From contig JAAXHO010000237.1 of the NCBI GenBank assembly GCA_012270795.1, forward strand, positions 65,118 through 98,042: 32,925 nt of DNA, given 5' to 3'. The notes under the pieces were generated by a model, which was given only the letters and a program-made list of their open reading frames with translations, had not been told where the DNA came from and ran no database searches. This DNA comes from Candidatus Poribacteria bacterium (GTDB lineage Bacteria; Poribacteria; WGA-4E; WGA-3G). Below, one piece after another: positions 8,410 through 16,856 of this stretch. Within the stretch, counting starts at the first letter, position 1, and each line of letters opens with the position of its first letter. Both the position numbers and the translations under genes were made by a program.

Positions 8410-8438
8410 TTGACAAAAACACAATAACAGGTTAGAAT
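8410..8438 (+). promoter_or_regulatory. Sigma70 promoter for the sugar isomerase operon
   Basis: Perfect TTGACA (8410-8415), 17 bases, TAGAAT (8433-8438), 28 bases before the ATG at 8467. The sequence upstream (8330-8400) contains a direct repeat of GTTTTCTGCGAATTCC (about 8347 and 8384), whose role is unclear. Confidence 0.7.
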
Positions 8439-8466
8439 CCACTAAAAATACTGACTGGAGAAAAGA

Positions 8467-9276
8467 ATGAAACTTGCAATATGCAATGAGATGTTTGAAA
8501 AATGGAAAATAGAAGATGTCTTTACTTATGCCGCCCAACTCGGATACGATGCAGTGGAAATTGCACCATTTACTTTGGCAGACTCGGTTTTGGACATCAG
8601 CGAAACAGAACGGACGCGAATCCGCAAGGCAGCAAAAGATGCAAATATAGAAATCGCAGGACTGCACTGGCTACTTGTCTCACCCCCCGGGCTCTATATC
8701 AACCATCCAAACGCAGATATCCGGAATGAAACACGCGACTATCTACTCGCACTCATTGAACTCTGTGCAGATTTAGACGGTAACATATTGGTTTTCGGTT
8801 CACCGCAACAACGTAACGTCATGGAACCACTGACCTTCAAACAGGCTTGGGACTACGCACAAGAGACCTTCGCTGCAGGTGCGGAACTTGCTGGTGAAAA
8901 AGATGTGATCTTGTGCATGGAACCGTTGTCAAGCGACCAAACAGACTTTATATCCCATCCCGACCAAGCTGTTGAGATGGTCAACGCAGTCAACCATCTC
9001 AACTTTCAGATGATTTTGGATGCTTGCAGCACAGCGAAGGAAGGGTTAGACATGTCCACGCAAATCCGAAACTGCGCCAAACACCTTGCACATTTCCACT
9101 CTAATGACGACAACGGATACCTTCCCGGTTCTGGCAATGTGGACTATCCACCTATCATTGAAGCGTTGAAAGAAATTGATTATAGCGGTTATCTCTCAAC
9201 AGAGGTATTCGACTTTAAACCTGACCCGAAAACGATCGCGAAACAGAGCATTGAGTTTTTGAGATCCCTTATATGA
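8467..9276 (+). CDS. Sugar phosphate isomerase/epimerase (AP endonuclease 2-like TIM barrel)
   Basis: A 269-residue TIM-barrel protein of the xylose-isomerase-like / AP endonuclease family 2 superfamily. Four expected metal ligands are seen: E152 (CMEPLS), D185 (ILDACS), H211 (HFHSND) and E246 (STEVFD). These match D-tagatose/D-psicose epimerase, hydroxypyruvate isomerase and related enzymes, which act on keto-sugars through a divalent metal and an enediolate. No signal peptide, so cytoplasmic. The start follows TGGAG. The gene overlaps the next by four bases (ATGA), so the two are translationally coupled and probably act in one sugar-processing route. The exact substrate cannot be read from sequence. 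Confidence 0.85.
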   Translation: MKLAICNEMFEKWKIEDVFTYAAQLGYDAVEIAPFTLADSVLDISETERTRIRKAAKDANIEIAGLHWLLVSPPGLYINHPNADIRNETRDYLLALIELCADLDGNILVFGSPQQRNVMEPLTFKQAWDYAQETFAAGAELAGEKDVILCMEPLSSDQTDFISHPDQAVEMVNAVNHLNFQMILDACSTAKEGLDMSTQIRNCAKHLAHFHSNDDNGYLPGSGNVDYPPIIEALKEIDYSGYLSTEVFDFKPDPKTIAKQSIEFLRSLI

Positions 9277-10868
9277 AATCAGAAATCAGAGAATGTTATC
9301 AAACCTATAGCACGTTGAAGTCGGAGATGGGACGTTGGCTCAAACAGAGTATGCTGCTTGACCCACCCGGTCCAAACCAAGGTGGTGAAGATGAAGCGAA
9401 CTATGCACTGGCATGGTTTCCGCACTATTTGATCACAGGTGATACAACCGTCCTCAAACACTTTGATACGCTAAAAACAGCACTTCTCGGTTGGGTTGAA
9501 CGCGATTGTGTGCACGGCTATGAACCGAAAGCAGAAGCACATCACGGAACCGAACCGTTCCTGCTTTTCCTACCACGTTATATCGGATTAAAACCTGATG
9601 ATACCGAGGCTACCTCCATATTAACCGATGCAGCCGAACATATCGGCAATTGGGTACCCGAAATACCTCCTTGGTACGATTATGCACGTGACACCTTTAT
9701 CGGCTATAATATCGGGACGCGCTTTGTTGAGAATAGCGAAAAAGATGCTTATGAACTCGCGGAACATTTTCGCTTTATCCACATTGTCCTTGCAGCGTAT
9801 CGTGTCACTGGTGAAAAACGGTATGTAGAGTGGGCATTGCGGTATGGACGCAAACGGGCTGAACGTATCATCAATGCCCCGAACCCGATGCCACTTCTAT
9901 GGGACCTCAATGGAAATGGACTTGATGAAGCAGAAGTTAACGCAAAGAACCTACACCGACTCGTCGCCAGTTCCCACCACATTCCGGGTGATCCGTTAGC
10001 AGGAATTGAGAACCTGCTTGCCTCTGGTGCAATCTATGCATTAGGTGATCTCTACCTCTTATCTGGAGATAAGGTCTTTCAAGAAGCATCAAAACGTATT
10101 ATCCAACCGCTTATGGCATCGCTGAGCGACCCATATAACGATCCAGCCGCCGCCGCACTCAGCTATTATCGTTGGACCTTTGACGATACCTGCTTTGACA
10201 ATGCCCTGATTGAAGGTTTACAAGAACTCCCATCCAACTCACCTGAATTGCTGGCACTGATCTTCCCGCAAGAAAATAGACGCAGAGAGCCCGGTGTCGG
10301 CAAAAGAGCAGATATGGTATATTGGGGGGAGTGGTCCGATGACGGTTCGGTAAAACCGATACAGGAACCCTCAACCGCTACGTTAACGCTTGCTTACCAG
10401 TTAACAGGTGAGGTTACTTATGTCGTTAGGGCATTGCAGAATGCAGCTACACGCCTGAAGATGGCACGTCGTGTATTGCGCGGGGGGCGAGAGCATGCGG
10501 ATATGGGCGGGGCTGTCTGTTCGGTTGCTGCAGGGCACGGACGCAATTGGGGACAAGGTGCGGTCACCGCTTGTTACGGTCCTTTACTCCTTGGCACGCG
10601 GGAAATATTAGGTAAGGTTTCACCGCTTATAAATATAAAAAATGCAAACGGGAACAACCAAATACCATCAACACTGCTTTCCATAGTCCGACCTATTGTT
10701 GGCACAGAAAACACAGCAGAAATCGTCTTTTACAATAGCGGTGATTCTGCAATCACATTTTCTTGGCAACTACAAAATTGCACCAATTTGTCAGATAAGA
10801 AAATTGAAGATATGCAATGGAACGAGGCGTGCCTTCAGGCAAACCAAATTCAGAAGCAGATTTTGTAA
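9273..10868 (+). CDS. Uncharacterised protein, probable alpha/alpha-barrel (six-hairpin glycosidase-like)
   Basis: A 531-residue cytoplasmic protein with no signal peptide. It is rich in helical pairs with aromatic and acidic residues (EANYALAWFPHYLITGD, DTFIGYNIGTRFVE, AYRVTGEKRYVEWALRYG, LAYQLTGEVTYVVRAL). The repeated pattern 'Y..TG...Y...A' is characteristic of (alpha/alpha)6-barrel sugar-active proteins such as epimerases, lyases and six-hairpin glycosidases. Assignment to a specific GH family is not possible by eye. The start codon overlaps the stop of the TIM-barrel gene (ATGA), which supports a joint sugar pathway. The gene ends 11 bases from the convergent dockerin gene, with no obvious terminator between. 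Confidence 0.6.
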   Translation: MKSEIRECYQTYSTLKSEMGRWLKQSMLLDPPGPNQGGEDEANYALAWFPHYLITGDTTVLKHFDTLKTALLGWVERDCVHGYEPKAEAHHGTEPFLLFLPRYIGLKPDDTEATSILTDAAEHIGNWVPEIPPWYDYARDTFIGYNIGTRFVENSEKDAYELAEHFRFIHIVLAAYRVTGEKRYVEWALRYGRKRAERIINAPNPMPLLWDLNGNGLDEAEVNAKNLHRLVASSHHIPGDPLAGIENLLASGAIYALGDLYLLSGDKVFQEASKRIIQPLMASLSDPYNDPAAAALSYYRWTFDDTCFDNALIEGLQELPSNSPELLALIFPQENRRREPGVGKRADMVYWGEWSDDGSVKPIQEPSTATLTLAYQLTGEVTYVVRALQNAATRLKMARRVLRGGREHADMGGAVCSVAAGHGRNWGQGAVTACYGPLLLGTREILGKVSPLINIKNANGNNQIPSTLLSIVRPIVGTENTAEIVFYNSGDSAITFSWQLQNCTNLSDKKIEDMQWNEACLQANQIQKQIL

Positions 10869-10879
10869 ACGTGTTTTTA

Positions 10880-11692
10880 TCAATTACTGAAATTCTTTGC
10901 AACGAGCACCAAATCAAGGATATTCACAGTGCCATCGTTGTTCACATCCCCCTCCGTATTCGCCTCACCGAAACGGGCAGCCACAAAGACAAGATCGCTG
11001 ATGTTCACAACACCATCACCAGTTACATCATAAAGTAAATTAGAACTGACCAACTCATAGACTACATCTTGTGTATTCACAAACTTAACATGACCAAAAT
11101 TCGGTGCAAGCCATTGATAAGCAGTTGAACGGGTGATTGATAACGTGGAGACGGTTCTTGTACTTATTCGGACTTTTACGCAGTTCTCAAATGTGCCTGC
11201 AGGGGTTACAACATCCTCTATGGCTACAACTTCGCTCGTACTAATGAAGGTGATGGGGCCAACTAATAATATCTCTGATTCTGCCGTAAGCTCCCACGTG
11301 TCTCCAAGCTTCAGTGTCGCGGGATAAAAAAGCCCGGGCGGATATAAAACTGCAGTTGCCTCACCGAAGGTCTCATCAAGTTCAACTACTATTCTATAGA
11401 GTTTTATGCCATCTTCATCAAAATCTACATATAACTTTTGAGACGTAGAAACATCTGTCCCCAAGGTTTCATTCGTAATTTTGAGTAATGTTAGATCTAT
11501 ATCGTTAATGACTTCATCAGATTCCTCAACGGTATAAACGATATGTTCAGCTTTATCCTCACTTTCCAATATCCATGTATTACCGATACTTGTCGGATAA
11601 TAATTCTGCGATTCTGCTGAAGTGCTGAGACTAAAGGTGAACAAAGCTGCAAAAAGAAACACCGATACTAATTCAAAAAAATATTTTTTCAT
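10880..11692 (-). CDS. Exported protein with C-terminal dockerin type I domain
   Basis: A 270-residue protein. The start at 11692 is preferred because it opens with a normal signal peptide (MKKYFFELVSVFLFAALFTF...SAES); an ATG at 11707 adds five residues. Neither has a good ribosome-binding site. After the signal comes a domain beginning NYYPTSIGNTWIL and ending with YQWLAPNFGHVKFV, shared with the next two upstream genes. The last 50 residues are a dockerin: two calcium-binding F-hand repeats, DVTGDGVVNISD and DVNNDGTVNILD, each followed by a hydrophobic helix. Dockerins bind cohesin domains; a cohesin is encoded by the adjacent gene (11841-14057), so the two products may assemble outside the cell. 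The function of the shared domain is unknown. Confidence 0.8.
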   Translation of the reverse strand: MKKYFFELVSVFLFAALFTFSLSTSAESQNYYPTSIGNTWILESEDKAEHIVYTVEESDEVINDIDLTLLKITNETLGTDVSTSQKLYVDFDEDGIKLYRIVVELDETFGEATAVLYPPGLFYPATLKLGDTWELTAESEILLVGPITFISTSEVVAIEDVVTPAGTFENCVKVRISTRTVSTLSITRSTAYQWLAPNFGHVKFVNTQDVVYELVSSNLLYDVTGDGVVNISDLVFVAARFGEANTEGDVNNDGTVNILDLVLVAKNFSN

Positions 11693-11750
11693 AATGGGCC
11701 CAACCATTATTGTTTACTCAAATGCCTTTCTTCTACGACAAAAGAAAACA

Positions 11751-11808
11751 CCTTGATTTTATAGGTCGCAACACAATCTATAAATATCGATTGTGTGTGA
11801 AATCAAGG
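11751..11808. repeat. Nested inverted repeat between dockerin and cohesin genes
   Basis: Outer arms CCTTGATTT (11751-11759) and AAATCAAGG (11800-11808); inner arms CACAATC (11772-11778) and GATTGTG (11789-11795). It could act as a processing or termination hairpin between the two minus-strand genes, though there is no T run. Confidence 0.45.
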
Positions 11809-11840
11809 CGTTATCGTCCTACCTTGGAACTGCGAAAAAA

Positions 11841-14057
11841 TTATTTAAGAATTACCATGCGACGGGTAGCAGAAAAACCCTCAGTTTGGAGCGTATAGAA
11901 ATACACACCACTTGAAACATGTTCCCTTGTATCGTTTTTACCATCCCAATAAGCCGCAGTTGCACTGGTCATATATGAACCAATTGATTTACGACCCAAG
12001 TTCAGAGAACGAATTTTACTACCAGAAATATCGTAAATATTTATCATGACATTGCTATCACGACTGAGTTGATAAGGTATCCACGTTTCTGGATTGAACG
12101 GATTCGGGAAGTTCTGCCCCAGCACCGTTTCTTTTGGTCGTACATCCCCGACCCGCATTTGCACCGCAATATACGCGTTGTGAATATCAGATGTTTGGAC
12201 AGTACGTTGGAACGGTCCGGACACAATCGTGCCGCGTTCATCAAGAAGGACAATTTCAATCTTATCGCCGACTTCAACGACACTCTTGCGGTTCAGATCC
12301 GCCCAAACAGCAGAAACCTGTTCCTTATCAGTACTAACCTTTTTAGATGTGACAACACCTGTGCGTAGGTTTTTTGCCATCACGGTGTATGATGTATCTA
12401 CGGTTTTATCCTGTAAATCGGTTGTGACGACAAATGCCCACGCGCTCTTTGCAGTAGGAATCTTTGGTGTCGCAGCATCATCTTCTGCCGGTGCGTGCTG
12501 CCATGCCGTACCTGTGAATGTCGCACTGCCACCTTCGGGGGTGTTTACGATGTAACCACTCATGCCGTCAATTCCGAAACCATCATCTGCCTCAGCTGCA
12601 GAGTAACCCACGAAACTCTGTGTCGCAGCATCTAACTTGATGACAACTGTCGCACCTAACATCGCAGCAAGAGATTTGGCAGTGTAGGGTTCTGCCGGCA
12701 TCAGAGGAATAGAGATCATGTTTAAACCTGACGCAAGGGCAATATCAAAACTGGATTCCCCTGATGGTTGAATGGTCAGCACACTAAAGACGAATTCGTT
12801 GTTTTGACCAGCAACCGGAAGTGGCACGTCATTGACATCCGCAAGGTTCACATTCACTAAAGCCACAGCAGTCTGCTTTGCTTCAATAACCTCAAACGTG
12901 AGCGTAACAAGCGTACCATCACCATCCGCAGAAGTAAGATTACCTTCAGTATCAAGAGGGGATGAAGCAAGTATAGAGATCGCCTGATACGCCGCATCGG
13001 GCACTACAAAATCTACCGGTGGCGGCTCTGGAATCGCAAAGAAATAATCATCTACTGAGAATTCCCCAGGCCCAAGAAGAGGCGAACTAACCGTCTGCCC
13101 CGTATGTATCATATCACCGAGAACAAGCTTAAGTTCATAATCCCCATCACTACCTAACACAGGGCTTATCCATATACCTCCCTGAGGTAAGTAGTTACCA
13201 CTGGTTGAGCCAATATATTTCAAGACTGTTGAATCATAAGCAAAGAATGCTCCATACCCTGCAACGCCTGCACCACCCGTTATATTAACTTCAATTTTTA
13301 CCTGTTCCCCAACAACTGGAGAAGTGGTAGACGAAGATTTCAGGGATATAGTAGCACCGCTATCAACACCAGTTTCCGGTATGTCTACTGGCGGTGTTTC
13401 CCCAACTAAGTTGTAACCCTGCAATTCATACACAATACCCTGATCATCTTCGTATTTGACAGGACCAACATCAGGGGCTAACCACTGGTAAGAAGTGGTG
13501 CGAATCACCGCAAGTGCCGTAACCGATTTCCGCCGTATCTCAAGTTTGACGCAGTTTTCAAATGTACCTGCCGGGGTTTCAAGTGTCTCAGAAGCGACAA
13601 CTTCTATAGTACTTGTCGTTGTTGCTGTACCAACAAGATCGAGGTCTGCTACCGTCACGATATCCCAAGTACGCCCAACAGGTAAATCTGCGGGGAAGAA
13701 AAGGGCAGGCGGATCAAGCGTTGCATCTGCAATACCAAACGCCCCCTCTTCTGTCCTTATCCGGTGAAGATTCAGATCACCAGCATCATCAGAGATATAA
13801 TAGACATCGTTATCAACCGTGTCTGTCCCAACTGTCTCGGTATATATTCTCAGGATAATAATACCTTCGCCTTCATCCGTTTCAGGTGCCTCAATAGAAT
13901 AGGTCCTCTGTTCAGCACCATCAGCACTCAGGAAATACCACGTGTTGCCAACAACTGTCGGATAGTAATCTTGTGCTGCGGCTGTAAGCGCGAAACTACA
14001 GATAAGACTTAATGTTAAAATAAGTTTTAACCAATGTAAATTCCTCATCTTTTTCAA
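11841..14057 (-). CDS. Exported cohesin-domain protein with type-IX-like C-terminal tail
   Basis: A 738-residue protein starting at TTG 14057, six bases after AAAGGAG. Layout: signal peptide 1-29; the shared 'YYPTVVGNTW...YQWLAPDVGPVKYE' domain about 30-216; a cohesin-like beta-sandwich about 235-428 (GEQVKIEVNITGGAGVAGYG, AFFAYDSTVLKY, DGTLVTLTFEVIEA); a module with GLNMISIPLMP from about 440 that resembles domains of other exported bacterial proteins; and a C-terminal tail 644-738 with VLGQNFPNPFNPETWIPYQL ... YDISGSKI ... SSGVYFYTLQTEGF. That tail is the FlgD-like / type A sorting domain used by type IX secretion. The cohesin would bind dockerins such as that of the next gene. No enzyme domain is visible, so a surface scaffold or adhesin role is inferred. 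Confidence 0.8.
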   Translation of the reverse strand: MKKMRNLHWLKLILTLSLICSFALTAAAQDYYPTVVGNTWYFLSADGAEQRTYSIEAPETDEGEGIIILRIYTETVGTDTVDNDVYYISDDAGDLNLHRIRTEEGAFGIADATLDPPALFFPADLPVGRTWDIVTVADLDLVGTATTTSTIEVVASETLETPAGTFENCVKLEIRRKSVTALAVIRTTSYQWLAPDVGPVKYEDDQGIVYELQGYNLVGETPPVDIPETGVDSGATISLKSSSTTSPVVGEQVKIEVNITGGAGVAGYGAFFAYDSTVLKYIGSTSGNYLPQGGIWISPVLGSDGDYELKLVLGDMIHTGQTVSSPLLGPGEFSVDDYFFAIPEPPPVDFVVPDAAYQAISILASSPLDTEGNLTSADGDGTLVTLTFEVIEAKQTAVALVNVNLADVNDVPLPVAGQNNEFVFSVLTIQPSGESSFDIALASGLNMISIPLMPAEPYTAKSLAAMLGATVVIKLDAATQSFVGYSAAEADDGFGIDGMSGYIVNTPEGGSATFTGTAWQHAPAEDDAATPKIPTAKSAWAFVVTTDLQDKTVDTSYTVMAKNLRTGVVTSKKVSTDKEQVSAVWADLNRKSVVEVGDKIEIVLLDERGTIVSGPFQRTVQTSDIHNAYIAVQMRVGDVRPKETVLGQNFPNPFNPETWIPYQLSRDSNVMINIYDISGSKIRSLNLGRKSIGSYMTSATAAYWDGKNDTREHVSSGVYFYTLQTEGFSATRRMVILK

Positions 14058-14076
14058 AATGTTCTCCTTTATAAGT

Positions 14077-14222
14077 AACCTAAGTTGCCACTTACTTTAG
14101 AATACTCTTGTTGGAGGGGTTTCTAACCCCGATTTATGACAATTCGCATCAAAATTTGTTGTTTTTCTGTTATCAATCGGGGTTAGAAACCCCTCCAACA
14201 AATAATAGGTAGCAACTTGGGT
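14077..14222. mobile_element. AACCTAAGTTGC-end palindromic element, copy 1
   Basis: Terminal arms AACCTAAGTTGCCAC (from 14077) and GTAGCAACTTGGGT (to 14222) frame the core GTTGGAGGGGTTTCTAACCC and its complement (about 14110-14200). Flanking 8-mers TTATAAGT (14069-14076) and TTTTAAGT (14223-14230) match at 7 of 8, consistent with a target duplication. It lies just upstream of the cohesin gene start and is almost identical over its length to 14612-14756. Confidence 0.75.
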
Positions 14223-14226
14223 TTTT

Positions 14227-14288
14227 AAGTATTGAAATCTGTGTGATCAAAAATATTAAGTATTGAAATTTGTGTGATCAAAAATAAT
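14227..14288. repeat. Two tandem 31-bp repeats
   Basis: AAGTATTGAAATCTGTGTGA... at 14227-14257 is repeated with three differences at 14258-14288. The second unit overlaps the 3' end of the small reading frame ending at 14278. Confidence 0.6.
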
Positions 14289-14460
14289 GGTGGAACATCA
14301 CGTCAGCTGCCTGGAATACAGTATTGGGTGTTTTATCCCGTACATCATAGCGGATGTCGTCCTGTTCCGATATGTAACGATAACCTAACCACATACCGAT
14401 TGCCATAAACAGGATACCAATCGCTACAACAATTAATACTACTTTCCAGGGGGACACCAT
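14278..14460 (-). CDS. Small single-pass membrane protein, 60 residues
   Basis: From the ATG at 14460: MVSPWKVVLIVVAIGILFMA..., one N-terminal membrane segment (about 5-26) followed by a charged tail (YISEQDDIRYDVRDKT). No ribosome-binding site is visible; the sequence immediately upstream is the end of a repeat element (14465-14580). The frame can be extended to 14502, but only through repeat sequence. It sits between two near-identical repeat copies. Either a real orphan small protein or chance coding; function unknown. Confidence 0.4.
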   Translation of the reverse strand: MVSPWKVVLIVVAIGILFMAIGMWLGYRYISEQDDIRYDVRDKTPNTVFQAADVMFHHYF

Positions 14461-14464
14461 ATTA

Positions 14465-14580
14465 ATACCATTTCTAATTGAAAATGTCTTTTTTTGTAGC
14501 ACAAATTTTTAGTTTGGGTTTCCGTATTAGATTATATTTCACAAAAACCTGTAATGCGGCACCATTTTTACAAATGGTAT
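14465..14580. repeat. ATACCATTTC-end palindromic element, simple form
   Basis: Ends ATACCATTTCTAATTG (from 14465) and CAAATGGTAT (to 14580); interior includes TTTGTAGCACAAA and TTTCACAAAAACCTGTAAT. The same interior flanks a large inserted palindrome in the copy at 27791-28175, so this looks like the uninterrupted form of that element. Confidence 0.65.
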
Positions 14581-14611
14581 AAAATTCCAAACGTTATGTG
14601 ATCGTAATTAT

Positions 14612-14756
14612 AACCTAAGTTGTCACTTACTTTAGAATATTCTTGTTGGAGGGGTTTCTAACCCCGATTTATGACAATTCGCATCAAAATTCGTTGTTTT
14701 TTGTTATCAATCGGGGTTAGAAACCCCTCCAACAAATAATAGGTAGCAACTTGGAT
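14612..14756. mobile_element. AACCTAAGTTGC-end palindromic element, copy 2
   Basis: Almost identical to 14077-14222, with the same terminal arms and the same GTTGGAGGGG core. It is flanked by an exact 8-bp direct repeat GTAATTAT (14604-14611 and 14757-14764) directly abutting the ends, strong evidence of insertion by transposition. It lies just downstream of the 14774-15796 gene. Confidence 0.8.
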
Positions 14757-14773
14757 GTAATTATAGTTAATTG

Positions 14774-15796
14774 TTACCTCACATTGATCGTTACTGTAAT
14801 GGTTACTAAAGTTCTATCTATATTATTTTCCGCAAAAAGTGTTACTGTCCCGGTGATGGGAGCGTTTTCATATTTTCCAGCGACCCATAGGTCCTGTTTC
14901 TTTTCCAAATTGGTGGCAAACCCAGTGCCGTCACCCGGCTTAACTATGTCTCCAGTTACGCTTGCTATGCCTAAATTATGTCCTTCTGAAACGTAATTTT
15001 CAACATTCTCAAGTATCTTTGCATTGAGTATGCCGCCGAGGCGGGAGCCAGTAACTTGAAACGCTAAAGAGGGCAGCTGCCAAACTGGACGGTTCTTAGC
15101 CATTACAACCGGCTTATCAAACTTTTTGAAACTGATTATCTCAAAGATTTTTCCATCACTACCTTCATATTTAACAGGTCCGATATCAGGTGCTAACCAC
15201 TGATAAGACGTGGTTGGGTCAACATCAAGAAATGCACTCATGATTGATATTGTTAACTTTACTTTAGCACAGTTCCGAAATGTGCCAGATGGTGTCACAA
15301 CATCTTCAAAATCAACAACCTCAAAATCGCTGCTACTCTCTAAAGTAATATCAGTTCCTAATAGGTTTACTGTTATTTCGGAAGGTATCTGCCATTCATC
15401 TCCTTGCTCTAATACAATTGGAAAAAAAGAAACCGGGGTTGGAAAATTCGCTGATACGGTTGTTTCTTGATTAAAAATTTCGAATTCTAATTCAGTTTTG
15501 TGGAGTTTGAGTGCTTCCTCGTCAACAGACAAAAAATACTTATCTGTATCAACAATTTTATCGTTGTTAGTATTTTTTGTTTCAGTTTTCAGAAGAATAA
15601 GGTTTTGATCCGCCATGCCTTCTGGTTGTTCAAGTGAATAAGTAATCCTTCGTACGTTGTTAGTTCCATCTAAAACCCATTCGTTTCCAATAACAGCGGG
15701 ATAATAATTCTGTGCTATTGCTGTATGCATGAAGTTACAGATAAAACATAACACTAAAAGTGCCTTGAGCGAATTCCAAAATATTGTGTTTTTCAT
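14774..15796 (-). CDS. Exported paralogue of the dockerin and cohesin proteins
   Basis: A 340-residue protein with a signal peptide (1-29, ending TAIAQ), followed by the domain shared with the two downstream genes: NYYPAVIGNEWVLDG at the start, EDVVTPSGTFRNCAKVKL in the middle and TTSYQWLAPDIGPVKYE at the end (about residue 220). The remaining 120 residues are not a dockerin or a cohesin; they end in a beta-rich segment (KYENAPITGTVTLFAENN, LVTITVTINV) that may be an Ig-like fold. No good ribosome-binding site is seen before the ATG. This is the first of three tandem paralogues made by duplication and C-terminal swapping. Function unknown. Confidence 0.75.
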   Translation of the reverse strand: MKNTIFWNSLKALLVLCFICNFMHTAIAQNYYPAVIGNEWVLDGTNNVRRITYSLEQPEGMADQNLILLKTETKNTNNDKIVDTDKYFLSVDEEALKLHKTELEFEIFNQETTVSANFPTPVSFFPIVLEQGDEWQIPSEITVNLLGTDITLESSSDFEVVDFEDVVTPSGTFRNCAKVKLTISIMSAFLDVDPTTSYQWLAPDIGPVKYEGSDGKIFEIISFKKFDKPVVMAKNRPVWQLPSLAFQVTGSRLGGILNAKILENVENYVSEGHNLGIASVTGDIVKPGDGTGFATNLEKKQDLWVAGKYENAPITGTVTLFAENNIDRTLVTITVTINVR

Positions 15797-15971
15797 GATA
15801 GTGACATTCTATGCCTCGGTTATTTTGACTGTTGTGACACTATTGACTTTTTCTAAAATACGTGTAATAATGTTTAACATGTTACACAAATTACAATAGA
15901 ATTACAAGTTAAAACTACGAAAAGAACTTGTTTTTTCTGCTTATGCTAAAAAATAGGAAAGGAGAAGGTTG

Positions 15972-16703
15972 ATGCGGTTGGATGGACGCGTAGCAATTGT
16001 AACGGGGGGTGGCGGCGGTATTGGAAAAGCAACATGTTTAGCGTTTGCACGCGAAGGCGCAGATATTGTTATCCCAGAAGTAAATATGAAAAATGCTGAG
16101 ACAGCAGCAAAAGAGATAACCGCACTCGGGAGACGGTGTACCGTCATTGAGACAGATGTTGCAGATGGTGAATCTGTGCGCGCAATGATAAACAGAACCC
16201 GTGAGGAATTCGAACGGATTGACATTTTAGTTAACAACGCAGGCATCTTCAGCTATACCCGAATAGACGCATGCACAGAAGCAGAGTGGGATAGAATCAT
16301 GGCTGTTAACCTCAAAGGTCCTTTCCTCTGTTCACAGGCGGTAATGGAAACGATGAAGGCACAAAGGTTCGGTCGTATTATCAACCTCGGTTCATTAGCG
16401 GGACAGGTAGGCGGATTAGTTGCGTCTGCACCTTATTCCGCCTCAAAAGCAGGGGTCATGTGTCTAACGAAATCACTCGCAAGAGTCTTAGGGGAGTATG
16501 GTGTTACGGTCAACTCCATTGCACCAGGAATCGCAGCAACGGAGATGGCAAAAAATCATCCAGACATGACAGATCAAATTCCATTAGGACGCGTCGCAGC
16601 CCCATCAGAGGTAGCAAATGTTATCCTTTTCCTCGCATCAGAAGAAGGGCAATATATTACAGGGACTACATTGGATGTCAACGGCGGCATCCGAATGGCA
16701 TAA
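15972..16703 (+). CDS. Short-chain dehydrogenase/reductase (FabG-like)
   Basis: A 243-residue classical SDR. The nucleotide-binding motif TGGGGGIG is at 11-18, NNAG at 88-91, and the catalytic tetrad N113, S141, Y155, K159 is complete (Y155-x-x-x-K159 in PYSASKAG). The C-terminal pattern 'LASEEGQYITGTTLDVNGG' is typical of FabG-type and sugar or alcohol dehydrogenases. The arginines R54-R55 and the lack of an early acidic switch residue do not settle NAD versus NADP. The start is the ATG at 15972 after AAAGGAG; a TTG one codon earlier is possible. Cytoplasmic, and apparently a single-gene unit. Substrate unknown. Confidence 0.9.
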   Translation: MRLDGRVAIVTGGGGGIGKATCLAFAREGADIVIPEVNMKNAETAAKEITALGRRCTVIETDVADGESVRAMINRTREEFERIDILVNNAGIFSYTRIDACTEAEWDRIMAVNLKGPFLCSQAVMETMKAQRFGRIINLGSLAGQVGGLVASAPYSASKAGVMCLTKSLARVLGEYGVTVNSIAPGIAATEMAKNHPDMTDQIPLGRVAAPSEVANVILFLASEEGQYITGTTLDVNGGIRMA

Positions 16704-16716
16704 GAAACATAATCTT

Positions 16717-16799
16717 ATACCATTTCTAAAATTTAATTTCTCATTAGCTGCGGAGACTCGGTAACTTGGTAGGAGCGACCTTTGGTCGCTCCTACCAAG
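16717..16799. repeat. Truncated repeat with a perfect hairpin between convergent genes
   Basis: It begins ATACCATTTC and continues like the right half of the element at 30427-30639 read in reverse (CTCATTAGCT). It ends in a perfect 16-bp stem, CTTGGTAGGAGCGACC (16765-16780) with its complement (16784-16799), around a three-base loop. Only one terminal repeat is present. Placed between the convergent SDR and DUF1552 genes, the hairpin could serve as a two-way terminator, although no T run follows. Confidence 0.6.
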
Positions 16800-16856
16800 A
16801 GGTGTAAGGCAGTAAAAACCCCTTCTCTGTTTTCTGTGCTTCTGCGATTCAGACAA

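Noticed and set aside
12069-13858. Several plus-strand frames of 80-108 residues
   Set aside because: Shadows of the cohesin protein gene on the other strand.
16765-16799. Classic rho-independent terminator
   Set aside because: The stem is perfect but no T run follows on either strand; it is listed as a repeat that may act as a terminator.
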